DNA from: Rhizobium sp. G21
GTDB lineage: Bacteria; Pseudomonadota; Alphaproteobacteria; Rhizobiales; Rhizobiaceae
Assembly: GCF_014158035.1 (NCBI RefSeq)
Contig: NZ_JACFXW010000001.1
Location: 1,302,001-1,366,000 of the forward strand
DNA length: 64,000 bases
Direction: 5' to 3'
A model generated the notes under the pieces. It did not search any database. It was not told where the DNA came from and was given only the letters and a program-made list of their open reading frames with translations. Positions 54,603-64,000 of this stretch are shown one piece after another. A program made the position numbers and the translations under genes. The stretch's first letter is position 1. The number at the start of each line of letters is the position of its first letter.

Positions 54603-54750
54603 ACCCCCTCTGGTCTGCCGACCATCTCCCCTCAAGGGGGAGATTGGCAAGAGGCGCGACATCGCCCAGCCATCAACATCGAGCTCAGGGAAACCGGAGC
54701 CCCGTCCAATCTCCCCCTTGAGGGGAGATGTCCGGCAGGACAGAGGGGGT
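54603..54750. repeat. Palindromic mosaic repeat, copy 4
   Basis: Ends ACCCCCTCTGGTCTGCCGAC and CCGGCAGGACAGAGGGGGT; the left end differs at several bases from copies 1-3. Inner CTCCCCTCAAGGGGGAG and CTCCCCCTTGAGGGGAG palindromes are kept. It lies between the azt promoter and the 3' end of the SbcC-like gene. Confidence 0.85.
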
Positions 54751-54821
54751 GGCCAAGGCCACTGTGTTAGAGACCCCTGCCCCTACTCCCCGTGGACGCC
54801 TTTGCAGCGTCCCCGGCCCCC

Positions 54822-57800
54822 TCACAATTCATGCACCCTCACCCCCGGGCATACCTGCATGGCCATGTCGCGGATATGCTGGTGGTGGGTGAGGTAGATG
54901 ACCTGGCCGGAGCGGGCCATGGCGGAGAGTTGGGTGAGCGCTTCTTCGGCGCGCATGTCGTCGAAGCTTTCCATGATGTCGTCGGCGATGAAGGGCGCGG
55001 GCGGGCGGGCGGCGGCGTATTCGCCGTAGCCGGCGATGCGCAGCGCCAGATAGAGTTGGTATTGCGCGCCCTTGGAGAGATCGCCCGCCTGTTTGGAGCC
55101 GCCGTCGGCGGAGAGCGCGATCAGCGTTTCCTGCTGGCCGTCGCGCTGGGCGGCGAGGCCGCGATAGGCGCCGCGGGTGAGTTGGGCGAAGGCGTCGGAG
55201 GCGCGGGCCATCATCGAGGAGCGGTGGCGGTCGCGATAGAGCCTCAGCGCCTGTTCGGCGGCGAGCGCGCCGAGCCGGAGTTCGAGCGTGCGGCGCGCGC
55301 CTTCCTCGATGTCGAGCAGCACCGTGCGGCGGGCGGAGACCAGCCGGGCGACGCGGTCGTCGCCATCGATTTCCTTGAGCTTGGCTTCGGCGGCGCTGGC
55401 GGCGGCGTAGAGGCGCTGGGTTTCGAGATCGAGCGCTTCGGCGGCGGGTCTGGTTTCTTCGATCTCGGCGAGCAGCGCGTCGCGGTCGAGGCCTGTCAGT
55501 TCCTGTTCTGCCGCGGCGATATCGGGGGCTGCGAGACTGTCGCGGAGATCGGCGGCAAGATCGGCGATGGCGCGGTCGAGCTCCGCGCCGCGCCGGATGA
55601 GCACCAACGCCGCTTCGACGCCATCGAGACCCTCCACGCCGAAATGCTCGGCGAGACGGGCGGTTTCGGCTGCGAGCGCATCGCGCGCCGCCTCGATTTC
55701 GGCGCGTTCCTCGGTGAGCTTGACCAGACGGGCTTCAGTATCGCGGCGACGGGCGGCATCCTCGCGGGAGTCGCGCAGGCGGCGCTCCACATCGCGATGG
55801 ATCTGCAAAGGCGCGAGCGTGTCGTCGAAACTGTAATCATTGGCGAGACTGCGCATGGCGTCGCTGAACAGATCGATGTCGCGGTTCATCTTGTCGATGC
55901 GATCGGCTGTGACGGCGCGGGAGGACAGCGCGCTGTCGAGCGCCTGCAGCTGGTCGATCAGTTCACCGGCGACCGAAGGCGTCGGGGGCTCATGCCCCTC
56001 ACCCGCTTCCATCAGCCAGGAGCCGGCCAGCGCTTCGCGCCAGGCGGCGCCCCATGCGGCGAGTTCAGCCTTGGCTTCGGCTTCGGCTTTACGGCGACGG
56101 AGGAGATCGGCCTTGCGGGCGGCGTAGGCGTCGGTCAGCGCGGCGCGGCGGGTTTCTGTGTCGAGAAAGCGGCGGCCGGTGAAGGTCAACGCATCGAGTT
56201 GGGCGGAGGCGTCGACGCGCAGACCGCAGGCGGCGAGCGCCTGGGCCAGCCGCTCGCGGGCGGCTTCAAAGGCGGCGACCGCTTCGTCGCGGGCGCGCTC
56301 GGCGTCGTCGAGGGCGGTGAGCGCTTCGAGCGCGGTGTCGGCGTCCTGTCGCCAGGCTTCGAGGCGGGCGATTTCGGGCTCGACGCCCGGAGCGATCTCA
56401 TCGACATAGGCGGCGAAGGCGTCGCGGAGCGCGGCGAGCGCGGTGGAGGCTTCGTCGCGCTGGCGCGACAGCGCTTCGGTCTGGGCGTCCAGACGGGCGA
56501 GCGACTGGTCGAGACCGGCCAAACGGGCGGCTTCGGCGGCCTGGGTCATGCGGCGGGCGCGATAGGCGTCATCCGTGTCGAGCGCGGCGCGAAAAGCCTC
56601 GGCGGTCTCAGTGGAGAGGCTGGCGCGATGGACCGACCAGGCGGCCTCGCGGGCGGCGCGGGCGTCGGTGAGCACGGCGTCGGAGACGACGCCCTGCTGA
56701 TCGGCGAGCGCCGCGCGTTCGGCGAGCAGACCGGCGCATTCCGGCAGGAGACGGCGGAGATCGGCCTCGAGGCCGGACAGCATCTTGTCCGCCTCTTCGA
56801 GGCGCTTGCGCCAGTCGGCGAGTTCGCGGACCGGCGGCAGGCGGAGATCGACGAGATCGTCGCGGCGGCCGCGCCAGGGGCGGAGTGCGGCGAGCCGGCG
56901 ATCGAACTGGAGTTTGGCGGCCTCGACATCGCGCTCCAGCCGCTGGATGCGGCCGCTGAGATCGACGCCCCGGCTTTCGGCCAGGCAATCGGAGAGCCAG
57001 GCGAGCGCGGCGGCGTCCGCCCCTGCCCCGGCCTCGCGGTCGATGGCCTCCTGGGCGGCGTCCAAGGCCTCGGCGGCGGCGCGGGCTTCGCGGATGGCGG
57101 CAGCACGGCGCTCAGTAAGCGGCGCATGCGCCTTGATCAGCGGCTTTATGGCGCCAAGCCTGATAGCAGGCAGAAGCAGCCGCGCCGGGTCCTCTTCATC
57201 GGCACGGCCGAGACGGACAAGACTGTCGGCGACGCGGCGGTCGGCCTCGCGCAATTCGCCTTCGCGGCGCGGCAGATCCTGCGCTTCGGCGCGGGCGCGG
57301 GCGGCGAGATCGGCCAGGCCCTCGAAACGGCTTTCGGCATTCAGGATGGGATCGACGGGCTGCTCTTCCTCGCCGCCCGCAAGCGCCTGCTGCTCGCGGA
57401 TCAGGCGGGCAAGCGCGGTCTCAGCTTCGAGCGCGCGGCGGCGAAGCGCGGCGACATCGCGGTCCCAGCCTTCGGGCGGCGCGGGCGGCAGGGAGAGTGC
57501 GGCGCGCTCCATGCGCAGCGCGGCGAGGCGGGCCGCCTGCGGCAGCGCGCTCAGCCGCTTCTCAGCGCGGTCGAGCCTGACCCGGAGCGCGGCGCGGTCG
57601 CGATTGGCGGTCTCATAGGCCGAGCGGGCGCGGTCGCGCTCGGCAGACAGACGGCTATGTTCCGTGGCGGCGATGTCGATGCGGTCGCGTTCGGCCTTCA
57701 ACTCCTCCAGCCGCCGCTTGAGTTCGGCGAGTTCGGTCTTGGAGGCGCGGGGTTTGTGGAAGCCGTCGGTCTCCGTGCGGATCGCCTCGAGCCGTTGGGC

Positions 57801-58280
57801 GAGTTCCGACAGGCCGGCGCTGGCCGAAAACAGCAATTGTCCGAGATCGCCCTTGCTGTCGAGGATGGCGCGGCCGCCCTCTTCCAGCGTCGTCTCGTCG
57901 AGCGAGAACATGGTGCGATAGGCGTCGCGATCCAGCCCGCCGAGATCGCCGAGCAACAGGTGATCGCCGACCGGCTGGTCGGCTTCATCAAGCAGGCTGG
58001 CTTGCGGTTTCTTGATGCGGGTCAACAGGCGCGGGCCGGCTGCCGTGTCCAGCCGCGCCGCGATGCGCATGGACTTGTAGTCATGCAGGAAAGCGTAAGG
58101 CGAGCGCGGGTCGATGCCGTAAAGGAAATCGAGCCAGGCGGAGAACAGCGTCGACTTGCCGGCCTCGTTGGGGCCATGGACGATGTGGAAATCCGGACCA
58201 TTGTCGGGCCTGTCGCCGAAATCGAGGCTGCGGTCGGTGAATTTGCCGTAGCGGATGAGATCGAGGGTGCGGATGCGCAT
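54822..58280 (-). CDS. SbcC/YhaN-like AAA ATPase
   Basis: A 1152-residue SMC-like ATPase. Walker A GPNEAGKSTLFSAWLDFLYG near residue 36, long Ala/Arg-rich coiled coils (about 180-950), signature LSKGAQYQLYLALRIAG and Walker B FIADDIMESFDD near the end, then ARSGQVIYLTHHQHIRDMAM. The first residues MRIRTLDLIRYGKFTDRSLD are the YhaN type. Its ATG overlaps the upstream exonuclease stop (TGATG). Together they should form an SbcCD-like DNA repair nuclease. A frame running on to 59015 is a shadow of the frameshifted neighbour. Confidence 0.88.
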   Translation of the reverse strand: MRIRTLDLIRYGKFTDRSLDFGDRPDNGPDFHIVHGPNEAGKSTLFSAWLDFLYGIDPRSPYAFLHDYKSMRIAARLDTAAGPRLLTRIKKPQASLLDEADQPVGDHLLLGDLGGLDRDAYRTMFSLDETTLEEGGRAILDSKGDLGQLLFSASAGLSELAQRLEAIRTETDGFHKPRASKTELAELKRRLEELKAERDRIDIAATEHSRLSAERDRARSAYETANRDRAALRVRLDRAEKRLSALPQAARLAALRMERAALSLPPAPPEGWDRDVAALRRRALEAETALARLIREQQALAGGEEEQPVDPILNAESRFEGLADLAARARAEAQDLPRREGELREADRRVADSLVRLGRADEEDPARLLLPAIRLGAIKPLIKAHAPLTERRAAAIREARAAAEALDAAQEAIDREAGAGADAAALAWLSDCLAESRGVDLSGRIQRLERDVEAAKLQFDRRLAALRPWRGRRDDLVDLRLPPVRELADWRKRLEEADKMLSGLEADLRRLLPECAGLLAERAALADQQGVVSDAVLTDARAAREAAWSVHRASLSTETAEAFRAALDTDDAYRARRMTQAAEAARLAGLDQSLARLDAQTEALSRQRDEASTALAALRDAFAAYVDEIAPGVEPEIARLEAWRQDADTALEALTALDDAERARDEAVAAFEAARERLAQALAACGLRVDASAQLDALTFTGRRFLDTETRRAALTDAYAARKADLLRRRKAEAEAKAELAAWGAAWREALAGSWLMEAGEGHEPPTPSVAGELIDQLQALDSALSSRAVTADRIDKMNRDIDLFSDAMRSLANDYSFDDTLAPLQIHRDVERRLRDSREDAARRRDTEARLVKLTEERAEIEAARDALAAETARLAEHFGVEGLDGVEAALVLIRRGAELDRAIADLAADLRDSLAAPDIAAAEQELTGLDRDALLAEIEETRPAAEALDLETQRLYAAASAAEAKLKEIDGDDRVARLVSARRTVLLDIEEGARRTLELRLGALAAEQALRLYRDRHRSSMMARASDAFAQLTRGAYRGLAAQRDGQQETLIALSADGGSKQAGDLSKGAQYQLYLALRIAGYGEYAAARPPAPFIADDIMESFDDMRAEEALTQLSAMARSGQVIYLTHHQHIRDMAMQVCPGVRVHEL

Positions 58281-59535
58281 CAGGCCTCTCCTGCCTCGCG
58301 CAGCCGCGCCAGCACGGTGTCGACGCCGTCGCGGGCGAGCGCGTCGAGCCTTTGGGCGAATTCCGCCTCGTCCTGGCCGAACAACCCGCGCAGTTCCGGC
58401 GGCAGGCCCTTGATCAGCTCGTTGGCGGCGTCCATGGCGAGATCGCGGAAGGCGGGGCCTGCGAGCACGTCGGCCTCGATCAGGCCGGCGAGTTCGGCGA
58501 CAGGGTCGCCCGAGGTCTCGGTCTTGGTCTCCAACGGGCGGCAGGCGCTTTCGACCTGTTCGACGAACAGGCGGCCGAGCCGGCCGGCGGTCAGCTCCGC
58601 CTCGGCCTTGACGAGATCGAGTTCGCGGCGCAGGCGCCAGGCGAGCGGCGTAGAACCCGTCAGTTTCAGCCTGACGACCCCGTGATGATCGCCCGGCGTC
58701 TGGGCTTCCAGCGAACGCGCAATGCGGGCGACGGCGTCTGACCAGTCGAAAACGTCGGCGAGATCGACCTCGACGCGGTCGAAGCGGGCGCTGGCGACGC
58801 TGCGCTCCTGAACGGTGATCTCTCCGTTGTCGGAGACGGTGACGAGGCTTACGGATTTCGCGCCGGCCTCGTTGATGTCGCGGCCTGGGGGATGCCGGGC
58901 ATGACCACGGTGGCGGTGCCCGCATATGCGGCGCGCTGGTGGATATGGCCGAGCGCCCAATAGCGGAAGCCCGACGCCTGCAGTTCCGGCAGGCTGACGG
59001 GGGCGTAGGGGTCATGGCTCAGGGAGCCGCCGAGGCTCGTATGCATCAGGCCGATATTGACGGCGCCCTCCACCGGCGGCTTGTAGCTGGGCAGCAGGCA
59101 ATCGGGCGCACGCGGTTCGCGAAAGCTCAACCCGTGGATGACGATGTCGGGGCCGGAGGCGCGGGCGAGCGACACGGCCTCGGCGCGGCCGCCGAACAGC
59201 TTGACGCTGTCGGGCAGCACCAATTCGCGGGTGATCTTCGACAGCGCATCGTGATTGCCGCGGATGATGTAAGTGGGGATGCCCGCCTCGTGCAGGCGGC
59301 CGAGTTCGCGGGCGAGAAACAGCGCCGTCTTCATCGAGGTCTGGTCGCCGTCATAGAGATCGCCGGCGATCAGCAGCGCATCGACCTGCTCCGTGAGGCA
59401 GAGATCGACGATGCGGGTGAGCGCGGCGCGGCTCGCGGCGCCGATCACGTCTGCGAGCTCCTCGTTCTTGAGCGCCAGCGAGCGCAGCGGGGAATCGAGA
59501 TGAATGTCGGCGGTGTGGACGAAGCGGAAGGGCAA
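58280..59535 (-). pseudogene. SbcD/YhaO-like DNA repair exonuclease, frameshifted as given
   Basis: ATG at 59535 gives MPFRFVHTADIHLDSPLRSL, GDLYDGDQTSMK, RGNHDALS, GLMHTSLGG and GHIHQRAAY, the full Mre11-type metallophosphatase set, then PGIPQ and a slip. The next frame continues GRDINEAGAKSVSLVTVSDN to REAGEA. The coding GG (CC at 58884-58885 on the plus strand) should be GGG; repair yields 418 residues. The intact ATPase partner argues for sequence error. Confidence 0.87.
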
Positions 59536-59701
59536 GCGGGCATCCGTTGTCTGTGTGAGGCGCTAGATCATATGGACCGAGGAGAACAAAAATGCAACCT
59601 TCGGGCGGAGACAGGGCGTCGGGGAAAAGCCGCAGCGGCAGTTTCGCGGCTCATGCGGATCAGATAGAGCCTGGGACGACGCATGCTGCGGGGTCAGGAT
59701 C

Positions 59702-60050
59702 ATGGACAGAGGCGACAAGCCGGAAAAAAGCGCCGAAGAGCGCCTCGCCAAGCTGTTGAAGGCCTGGAACAAGGCGCCGGATGAGGCGCGGCAGGCCTTT
59801 CTCACGGCAATCGCAGGCGACATCGCCCCGCTGCCCGAGCCGATCGCCGATGGGCGCTACCTGACTCAAAGCGGCATCGCGCGCATCGAGGCGGCGCTCA
59901 AGCAGAGGCGGATGCGCCCGGAACAGGCCATGGCAGAGATGGGCTTCGGGCCGCGCGAAAAGCGCGCTCAGCCGCGCGCTGGCGATGGGCTACGGCTTGC
60001 GGCTTTCGGTGATTTCGGCGCTTACGGCGTGGCTCGACAAGCAGGTATGA
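59702..60050 (+). pseudogene. Small hypothetical protein, frameshifted as given
   Basis: The frame MDRGDKPEKSAEERLAKLLK to EPIADGRYLTQSGIARIEAA and MAEMGFGPREK continues, after removal of one base near 59960-59966, as ALSRALAMGYGLRLSVISAL then TAWLDKQV and a stop at 60048. The reconstructed protein of 115 residues looks like an uncharacterised helical rhizobial protein. Read without repair it runs to 60070 in a meaningless frame. Confidence 0.65.
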
Positions 60051-60066
60051 TCGGGCAGATCGCTTA

Positions 60067-60396
60067 TTAACCGCCGATCGCCTGATAGGCGGCGGCGCAG
60101 CGCCCGCCCGAGGCGCAGAAGGCGAGCGCCGCGCCCTCCACCGTCTGCAGGATAGACTTCAGCGCATCGCCCTGCTCCGGCGTCATGCGGCCCGGAATGA
60201 CCGGAATATGGTGAAGCTCGACGCCGGCGGCGCGGGCCGCAGCGGCGAGATCGGCGAAAGCGGGCTGGCCGGGGGCCTCGTCATCCGGGCGCAGGCAGAT
60301 CACCGTCCTGTAGCCGAGCCGCGCCAGCTCGGACATCTGAACGGGCATGAGCTGGCCCGTGACATGGTAATGCTCGTCGATCACGCGAATGGACAT
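60067..60396 (-). CDS. DUF442/Blh-type phosphatase-like protein
   Basis: A 109-residue protein, SIRVIDEHYHVTGQLMPVQM; the family loop CASGGRC (C-x4-R) near residue 95 matches the CRTGTRS loop of TIGR01244/DUF442. These proteins accompany persulfide dioxygenases in sulfide detoxification, but no such partner is here. GGAGAAAAGC precedes ATG at 60396. An AT-rich stretch (60444-60475) upstream is its likely promoter. Confidence 0.82.
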   Translation of the reverse strand: MSIRVIDEHYHVTGQLMPVQMSELARLGYRTVICLRPDDEAPGQPAFADLAAAARAAGVELHHIPVIPGRMTPEQGDALKSILQTVEGAALAFCASGGRCAAAYQAIGG

Positions 60397-60677
60397 GCTT
60401 TTCTCCGGGACAGGGCGGTGAAATTTCGCCACGCCATAGCTACGATTATTCGTATATATGTATCCATATCTCCGCGTCAAGGCGTCGGGGCCCCCGACGT
60501 GGGCGCAGATAGTGTCGATGTCCAGCGGGGCAAGCCTGCGGGCGTTGCATGTTTCCCCGTCGCCGGGCTCGCCGAAGCCGGGCGCCGTTGATCGTTGCAA
60601 GGCCCTACGCCAACAGCGGCGGCATGAGCGTTTGCAGGGCTCGCTTCAAGCGTTCAGCGCAAGCGCGCGGACCCGGG

Positions 60678-62474
60678 CTAGCTCACCACGCAGGCGGCGA
60701 CATCATCGAAGGTTTTTCCAATCGAAGCGGACGCGTTCAACCGGAAGGCCGTCACCCGATCGCGTTCCTTTTGTGTATAGGGCTCGATCTCGATCGGCGA
60801 ACCGAAGGTGAATTCCTTGCCCTGGAGACCGATCTCGTCGAACATGGCCTCCGTCTTGTGGCTGTTGCTCGGCGTGTACAATACCGAGCAGCCCGCCAGC
60901 AGAGCGAGACATGCGCCATGATAGCGCCCGGTGATGACGGCTTGATAGGCTGCGAACTCGTTTCCGTCCGTCGCCACCAGCGGCAACCGCCGGGAGGCCT
61001 TCAGCATCGCGTAGACATTTTTGTAATAGCCGCCCATGATCCAGTAGTCTTTGCCATGGTCGACCGCGACCTGCATCAACCTGTCGCCAAGATTTTGATA
61101 AATGCTGTCGATGAACGCCAGATCCTTTTGCGGCTCCTGCGGCGCCCCGGAGGACAGGGACCAGGTCATATCCGGATTGTAGACAACGTCGGTTTTCCGG
61201 CGCAACTCTGTTTGGCTTCGACGGTCTCGAACCGAGATGATGTCGAACTTCTCGAGCGCGGCTGTGACAAAGGCGTTGTTTTCCTGCCAGACGCCGTTCA
61301 GGAAGATCAGTTTCTTATGAAAATCCGCCTTGATCCGCTCGCAAAGCAGCAAAAGGCTGACGGCGCGGGGCGCGTTGTTGTGGAAAGTCCCTTCGCCATT
61401 GACGACGATGGCGTCCACGCCATCCAATTGAGGATCGACATCGAGAATGGCGTTGAAACCGTCGTCGAGGTCATTGACCCAACCGACCACCTGCAGCCCG
61501 CGCTGTTCCAGATGCGAGCGGATCTGGGACATCACCAATTTGCATCCGACATGATGCTTGTTGATGTCCAGACGTTCCGTATTGTTCATGAGCAAGACGC
61601 GGCCGCGTCCTTCGCGGATCAGCGAATATTCATACGTCGAACCTGAGAAATCGAAGCGTGGCTGATCCTTGCGGACGCCTTTGCCGTCGCGCCAATATTG
61701 CTTGATGACCGAGTGGGGGAAAAGATGTTCCTGCCGATCCAGCTCGTCGAGCGCAGCCATTTCGTCCAGAACGCGTGACAGGCTCGGATTTCTGTACTGA
61801 GCGTTTTCAATGAAGCGCTTGGCCAGTTTGTGTTCTCCGGCGCGCCAGAAGCCCTTGGCGATGTCGAGCATCTGGCGCGGCGCCGGCGCGGTAAAATCAT
61901 AGGCTTCGCCGAAAACTCTCTCGAAAGCGGTCGTCATGGAGAGGTTCGGCTGCAATTCGCCGCCCAAAAAGGAAATCGAAGATTGCTTCTTGAGCAGCAT
62001 CTGCTCGAGATCGAAATTGTGTCCGATCCAGCCTCCGTCGCTGAAATCGCCGGAGAACCCCACAAGCGTCACTCTGCCCCCGAGCATCGAGGCGTACATG
62101 GCGATCTGATAGCCGATCGACGGCGCAAAGCCGAGCTTTCTCAGATCGTAAGCGCCGAGCTTCTCCGAGAAGCACAGCATCTCGCCGCCGAATCTCGATT
62201 GGATTTGCTCGACTAGCTTATTCTCGTGGAGATCTCTGACGGCGAAATACACCTTGCCGCCCGACACGTCGCAGGGCGCTTCGTCGACATCGCTGAAGCC
62301 GTGAGGAAGTCCATACAGAGGGGTGTTGAACACATACCAGCGTTCGACATTCAGACCTGATATCAGGCTGTCATTCCGGCATTTGTTGAATTGAACAATG
62401 ATGGTGGGTTCGTTTTCCGTGACGGGCAAGGCTTCGATGCTGATCTCAGAGTTCGCAATCAGGATAAAGTGCAT
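60678..62474 (-). CDS. Two-domain protein: unknown N-terminal domain plus polysaccharide pyruvyltransferase-like domain
   Basis: About 598 residues. The N-terminal 230 residues (MHFILIANSEISIEALPVTE, TIIVQFNKC, MLGGRVTLVGFSGDFSDGGW) look like a glycan-related transferase domain, possibly sialyltransferase-like. The C-terminal 310 residues resemble pyruvyltransferases: DAIVVNGEGTFHNN, KKLIFLNGVWQ, SVRDRRSQTELRR, ITGRYHGACLALLAG and YTPSNSHK. It may modify a surface polysaccharide. ATG at 62474 has GGAG upstream; the frame extends to 62504. No polysaccharide cluster surrounds it. Confidence 0.72.
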   Translation of the reverse strand: MHFILIANSEISIEALPVTENEPTIIVQFNKCRNDSLISGLNVERWYVFNTPLYGLPHGFSDVDEAPCDVSGGKVYFAVRDLHENKLVEQIQSRFGGEMLCFSEKLGAYDLRKLGFAPSIGYQIAMYASMLGGRVTLVGFSGDFSDGGWIGHNFDLEQMLLKKQSSISFLGGELQPNLSMTTAFERVFGEAYDFTAPAPRQMLDIAKGFWRAGEHKLAKRFIENAQYRNPSLSRVLDEMAALDELDRQEHLFPHSVIKQYWRDGKGVRKDQPRFDFSGSTYEYSLIREGRGRVLLMNNTERLDINKHHVGCKLVMSQIRSHLEQRGLQVVGWVNDLDDGFNAILDVDPQLDGVDAIVVNGEGTFHNNAPRAVSLLLLCERIKADFHKKLIFLNGVWQENNAFVTAALEKFDIISVRDRRSQTELRRKTDVVYNPDMTWSLSSGAPQEPQKDLAFIDSIYQNLGDRLMQVAVDHGKDYWIMGGYYKNVYAMLKASRRLPLVATDGNEFAAYQAVITGRYHGACLALLAGCSVLYTPSNSHKTEAMFDEIGLQGKEFTFGSPIEIEPYTQKERDRVTAFRLNASASIGKTFDDVAACVVS

Positions 62475-62737
62475 GTAACCCGCTACTCCATTCGCATCCA
62501 TCATATCCGCCGCGCAGACGCCGCGACGAGAGCCGTGTCGGCGCTCATGACGAGTTGGCTTTTGTCATCAGTTCCGATTGCGGCCCGTGCAAGAGGACGC
62601 CGGCGAAACCATGCCTCTACTAAGGTAAAATCATCGAAAGCCGCAAGGCGGCGGCAGTCGCCTTGGAAAAGTTCTTCGTCACGCGCCCACAAACACGACG
62701 ATTGCGCGGTGGATTGGCGCGCCACACATCCTCATGA

Positions 62738-63493
62738 TCACACAATCTCGATCTTGAGCCCGTGGGCGCGATAGTCCGAGAGATCCGGCGCGGCGTCTTC
62801 GGCGCCGACAAGAGCGCCCGTCAGCGACTCTAGCGGCAGCACCCGCCAGGGCGAGACGGCGTCGAGCTTGGCCGATGTCAGCAGCGTCCAGGTTTCCGCC
62901 GATTGGCCGGCGATGCGGCGCTTGATCGCCGCTTCCTCCGCATCGCCCGTGGTCAGGCCGTGGCGCGGATGCAGGCCGGTGACGCCGAGGAAGAACAGGT
63001 CGGGCCGGAGCGCATCGATCTGCTCGGCGGCGAGCGCGCCGGTCGCCACCATGGAATGTTTGTAGAGCCGGCCGCCGATCAGGACTACGTCGGCGGTGGG
63101 ATGATCTTCCAGTTCGGCGGCGATGGTGGGGCTGTGGGTCGCAACCGTGAAGGCGCAGCTCTTCGGCAGCGCGCGGGCGAGCGCGGCGTTGGTGCTGCCG
63201 CCGTCGAGGAAGATCAGTTGACCGGGTTGTATGAGTTCGGCCGCCTTTCTGGCGAGCCGCATCTTCACATCCGCCGCAATTGCCCGACGGGCGCCGAGAT
63301 CCGGCAGATCTGGGGCAACAGGCAAAGCGCCGCCATGGACGCGGCGCAACAACCCTTCGGCGGCGAGTTCGCGCAGGTCGCGGCGGATCGTGTCTTCGGA
63401 CAGCTGGAATTCCTCGGCGAAAGCCTTGGCCACGATGCGTCCCTCGGCCTTCAGCCTTTCGATGAGCACCGCCTTGCGCTCCGTCGTCATCAT
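62738..63493 (-). CDS. DeoR-family transcriptional regulator
   Basis: A 251-residue repressor: HTH at residues 6-57 (LKAEGRIVAKAFAEEFQLSE, DTIRRDLRELAAEGLLRRVH) and a DeoRC sugar-phosphate sensor domain with FLDGGSTNAALARALP and PDLFFLGVTGLHPRHGLTTG. Target genes are not adjacent; the ldhA gene downstream on the same strand ends 64 bp before its start, that is, ldhA is upstream in the same direction and they might be co-transcribed. Confidence 0.9.
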   Translation of the reverse strand: MMTTERKAVLIERLKAEGRIVAKAFAEEFQLSEDTIRRDLRELAAEGLLRRVHGGALPVAPDLPDLGARRAIAADVKMRLARKAAELIQPGQLIFLDGGSTNAALARALPKSCAFTVATHSPTIAAELEDHPTADVVLIGGRLYKHSMVATGALAAEQIDALRPDLFFLGVTGLHPRHGLTTGDAEEAAIKRRIAGQSAETWTLLTSAKLDAVSPWRVLPLESLTGALVGAEDAAPDLSDYRAHGLKIEIV

Positions 63494-63556
63494 CCGCCAT
63501 TCCCCGGTCTATCATTGCGAGAGCCTTATGGCATGAGGAGTTCGCAGGCGAAAGTC

Positions 63557-64000
63557 TCAGCCATGGCCCGCCAGACGCTCCACGGAAACGCTGTGGGTCG
63601 CAGCGCCCGTATCGCGGAACGCGATGATATTGCCCAGCGTCGTCTCGGCGATATTGTCGAGCGCCTCGTGGGTGAAGAAGGCCTGGTGGCCTGTGATCAG
63701 CACATTGGGAAACGTCAGGAGGCGGGCGAAGACGTCGTCGCGCAGCACCTGGCTCGACAGATCCTCGAAGAACAGATCCGCCTCTTCCTCATAGACGTCG
63801 AGGCCGAGCGCGCCGATGCGGCCGGATTTCAACCCCTCGATCACGGCGCGGGTGTCGATGACGCCGCCGCGGCCGGTGTTGATCAGCATCACGCCCGGCT
63901 TGAGAAGCGGCAGGGTGTCTTCGCGGATCATATGACGTGTCTCCGGCGTCAACGGGCAATTGAGGCTGAGAATGTCGGATTGGCGAAACACCTCCTCCAA
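63557..64000 (-). CDS. ldhA: D-lactate dehydrogenase LdhA (C-terminal part, cut by window edge)
   Basis: 147 C-terminal residues of a D-2-hydroxyacid dehydrogenase. [40 protein letters not shown] and [20 protein letters not shown] with catalytic His are those of fermentative LdhA rather than other family members. It reduces pyruvate to D-lactate with NADH. The N-terminal part lies outside the window. Confidence 0.9.
   Translation of the reverse strand: MEEVFRQSDILSLNCPLTPETRHMIREDTLPLLKPGVMLINTGRGGVIDTRAVIEGLKSGRIGALGLDVYEEEADLFFEDLSSQVLRDDVFARLLTFPNVLITGHQAFFTHEALDNIAETTLGNIIAFRDTGAATHSVSVERLAGHG

Noticed and set aside
54792..58685. A 1297-residue plus-strand open frame, Gly/Ala/Arg-rich
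   Set aside because: It is antisense to the SbcC-like ATPase, which has Walker A, signature and Walker B motifs; long antisense frames are common in high-GC DNA.
60444..60475. AT-rich stretch as a BigR/SqrR-type operator
   Set aside because: AT-rich and near a DUF442 gene, but no clear inverted repeat matching a known consensus.

Overview
The window looks like the chromosome of a high-GC alphaproteobacterium of the Hyphomicrobiales (Rhizobiales), probably near Rhizobiaceae/Phyllobacteriaceae. Support: Rhizobium-type intergenic palindromic repeats, a Rhizobium etli-type asparaginase, an iron-sulfur bacterial photolyase, a fosX gene inside a phosphonate operon (as known in Mesorhizobium loti), a Dpp-type peptide ABC operon and an Azt-type zinc transporter. 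Genus cannot be set from the sequence. No rRNA, tRNA, CRISPR array, insertion sequence or prophage was seen.

Layout. 1-6950: sulfate assimilation, cysH-cysD-cysN (minus) divergent from sbp/cysP-cysT-cysW-cysA (plus). 6880-9361: two toxin-antitoxin loci with intact antitoxins and broken toxin frames (parDE, phd-PIN) around cspA, rpsU and a small basic protein. 9500-15017: copper amine oxidase, a 50-residue Cys-containing membrane peptide and an APC permease, divergent from an AraC regulator; a membrane protein follows. 15327-17879: accessory stretch of unknown genes and an AbiEii-like nucleotidyltransferase pair. 17991-24845: asparaginase, DUF3750 protein, DUF4160/DUF2442 pair, class III cyclase, SDR, di-haem peroxidase, coiled-coil membrane protein. 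24962-31186: dppABC-orf-dppDF (minus). 31477-35695: lipoprotein, SDR-photolyase-DUF2256 operon, a possible BECR-fold nuclease. 35862-49084: complete C-P lyase locus, phnF divergent from phnGHI-fosX-phnJKL-acetyltransferase, then phnCDE1E2MN. 49426-54466: XRE antitoxin, DUF4166/DCC pair, RTX protein, aztCBA with a small leader gene and a Zur-like operator. 54822-64000: SbcC/SbcD-like pair, DUF442 protein, pyruvyltransferase-like fusion, DeoR regulator, and the C-terminal part of D-lactate dehydrogenase.

The best-supported biology is the phosphonate locus. It has PhoB-type boxes in front of both halves, a perfect PhnF-type inverted repeat before phnG, an embedded FosX with all known catalytic and metal residues, and two copies of a palindromic repeat between its genes.

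A caution applies to the whole window: nine genes carry single-base indels (twelve in total; nine are losses of one base, mostly from short homopolymers). They hit genes expected to be functional, such as dppB, phnH and sbcD. This pattern fits sequencing or assembly error better than nine independent pseudogenes, so 'pseudogene' below means 'frame broken as given'.
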